Shown: one piece after another, positions 13,111-13,948 of the stretch
Layout: each line of letters starts with the position of its first letter
Position numbering within the stretch: the first letter of the stretch is position 1
Assembly: GCA_013139905.1 (NCBI GenBank)
Contig: WSZW01000129.1
Location: 1-13,948, forward strand
Length of the DNA: 13,948 nucleotides
Direction of reading: 5' to 3'
Source of the DNA: an archaeon
GTDB lineage: Archaea > EX4484-52 > B79-G9
The notes under the pieces: model-generated
Database searches by the model: none
What the model was told of the DNA's origin: nothing
Seen by the model: only the letters and a program-made list of their open reading frames with translations
Program-made: the position numbers and the translations under genes

Positions 13111-13674
13111 TTAGGTATTAACATCAATTTGTTTATCCACATATTCTGCACGAAATATATCTTCTAATTTTCCTTCTTTTGCGAATATTCCCCGAATGCC
13201 ATAAGATTCTATCGTTTTTTTAGCTATTTCAACATTTTGAAGTGTTTTAGAATCAGTTTTTTTGTGTATTTCCGCAGTCTGTATTGTTGTGATAGCCCCA
13301 TTAATGTCATCAACTTGTGTTTGTTGGTCTAAACCAAGCCAAGCACATCTAGTGTCTCCGGCAAAAACTCCCATGTCTCTTTTTTTACTTTCAGTTCGAA
13401 TGATATCATATATATCAGAATTTTCTATTTCTTTATATCTACGTCTATATTGTTCGAAATCAGGTATATCATTTCTTCGTGAAAGTTGTTCTTCATCATA
13501 TGAATGATAATTCTGAAATGCGATTCTAGTAGCATTAGAATTTACTTTTACGCCGTATTGAATTTCTTGTTGAAATGCAATAAAGTCATCATCACTCATT
13601 TTTTGAATAATTTCGCCAATTTCAATAATTGTATTGTATAATACCAGAGTAATCACCACATAAGAATTACACAT
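13111..13674 (-). CDS. Hypothetical protein
   Basis: This encodes 187 residues from an ATG at 13674 and is not recognised. The first 25 residues are moderately hydrophobic (MCNSYVVITLVLYNTIIEI), not a convincing signal peptide. The rest is charged, with Glu/Arg/Tyr-rich helices (DFEQYRRRYKEIENSDIYDI) and a Gln/Thr/Asn-rich middle (DQQTQVDDINGAITTIQTAE). An internal ATG at 13599 (MSDDDF) would give 162 residues and a clean soluble protein. A TATA-like ATTTATATAG on this strand near 13690-13699 predicts a transcript start around 13669, slightly inside the longer form, so the start is uncertain. The gene is convergent with the SdpI-like gene (14 bases between the stops) and is flanked on the other side by the SdpI-tail relic, so it may have been inserted between two SdpI copies. 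Confidence 0.68.
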   Translation of the reverse strand: MCNSYVVITLVLYNTIIEIGEIIQKMSDDDFIAFQQEIQYGVKVNSNATRIAFQNYHSYDEEQLSRRNDIPDFEQYRRRYKEIENSDIYDIIRTESKKRDMGVFAGDTRCAWLGLDQQTQVDDINGAITTIQTAEIHKKTDSKTLQNVEIAKKTIESYGIRGIFAKEGKLEDIFRAEYVDKQIDVNT

Positions 13675-13736
13675 ATTATGATTGTGATACTATATAAATC
13701 TATCGATTGTTAACTACGTTTAAGTACTCATAATCA

Positions 13737-13775
13737 TCGTATTTCGAATATCAAAAAGAAAATAATGATAAATAG
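13737..13775 (+). pseudogene. Relic of an SdpI-like C-terminus
   Basis: The codons read SYFEYQKENNDK and a stop. The intact SdpI-like protein ends SYFEYQKEKNYE and a stop. The DNA shares the 17-base string gaatatcaaaaagaaaa (13067-13083 and 13746-13762), and the match extends upstream with two third-position changes only. An in-frame TAA at 13731-13733 and no further similarity upstream show that only the tail remains. Confidence 0.5.
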
Positions 13776-13789
13776 CGAAATTACATCAT

Positions 13790-13948
13790 TTAACTACTCT
13801 CAACAACTTTTACATCTGCGCTTTTCTTTGAAAAAAACTTAATTGCTTCCGCCAGTTCTTTGTGGTTTTTAGCATACGTTTTAATATCCTTTTTCTTAAG
13901 ATAAGCTTCGCACGATTGAACCAAAGCCATAGCGCCTGCACGTGTACC
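13790..13948 (-). CDS. rbcL: RuBisCO large chain, type III-like, C-terminal end (cut by window edge)
   Basis: The minus strand is open from the right edge down to a TAA at 13790-13792, giving the last 52 residues of a protein. It begins GTRAGAMALVQSCEAYLKKK and continues with IKTYAKNHKELAEAIKFF. The pattern G-x-x-A-G-A-x-A-x-x-Q-x-x-E-A followed by Y-A-K-x-H-K-E-L-x-x-A-[IL] is how archaeal type III and II/III RuBisCO chains end, based on my memory of the family. The last dozen residues (SKKSADVKVVESS) form a short extra tail. In archaea such enzymes serve the AMP/nucleoside salvage pathway, fixing CO2 onto ribulose-1,5-bisphosphate to give 3-phosphoglycerate. The active-site residues lie outside the window, so the subtype cannot be confirmed. 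Coding is very likely; the family is moderately sure. Confidence 0.65.
   Translation of the reverse strand, partial: GTRAGAMALVQSCEAYLKKKDIKTYAKNHKELAEAIKFFSKKSADVKVVESS

Noticed and set aside
13445..13460. tgttcgaaat string as a tRNA T loop
   Set aside because: It lies within a coding frame and has no surrounding cloverleaf.
12458..13674. SdpI-like gene plus neighbour as a toxin-immunity pair
   Set aside because: The neighbour has no secretion signal or toxin features and is transcribed convergently from its own promoter.
1..13948. CRISPR array, insertion sequence or prophage
   Set aside because: There are no regularly spaced direct repeats, transposase or phage proteins; the only direct repeat is the single SdpI tail copy.

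Overview
The window is almost entirely archaeal chromosome. A proteasome alpha subunit, an SBDS (Sdo1) ribosome-maturation factor, ribosomal protein S26e, the archaeal repair protein NreA and a tRNA-Thr all say Archaea. Many starts have a TATA-like box about 26 bases upstream, so their transcripts are probably leaderless; others carry a GGTGA Shine-Dalgarno. The DNA is very AT-rich. The C-terminus of an apparent archaeal type III-like RuBisCO, a C39-like papain-fold protein and short single-gene transcription units suggest a DPANN-type lineage (Woesearchaeota or Pacearchaeota-like). That placement is inference.

Layout. Bases 1 to about 140-150 do not fit the rest: they are GC-rich and encode, on the minus strand, part of glutamate-5-semialdehyde dehydrogenase (ProA), broken at an abrupt composition change. 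This looks like an assembly chimera or a recent junction. The archaeal part then runs: an unknown ORF possibly truncated at the junction (188-568); a CorA-family Mg2+ channel with a small membrane protein behind it (663-1836); a minus-strand block of an unknown protein, NreA, and a two-gene unit of an eight-cysteine membrane-anchored protein and an OB-fold-like lipoprotein (1929-4745); rps26e, divergent from psmA, which is followed by SBDS (4916-6968); two unknown genes flanking a C39-like cysteine-protease-fold protein (7104-8773); an AT-rich spacer of nearly 700 bases; a spermidine-synthase-like protein with altered catalytic residues (9448-10359); tRNA-Thr and a DHH-type manganese pyrophosphatase (10476-11507); a possible winged-helix protein; an SdpI/DUF1648 membrane protein; an unknown minus-strand gene; a short relic of a second SdpI-like C-terminus; and the 3' end of the RuBisCO-like gene at the right edge.

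How they fit together. The psmA-SBDS neighbourhood is a remnant of the archaeal proteasome/exosome cluster, here without exosome genes and with a hairpin terminator between the two genes. The remaining genes look like independent housekeeping or lineage-specific units. The points most worth checking are a 14-codon upstream ORF that overlaps the start of rps26e, the SdpI relic, the altered aminopropyltransferase-like active site, a possible structured RNA near 8871-8938, and the chimeric left edge. No CRISPR array, insertion sequence or phage module is visible.
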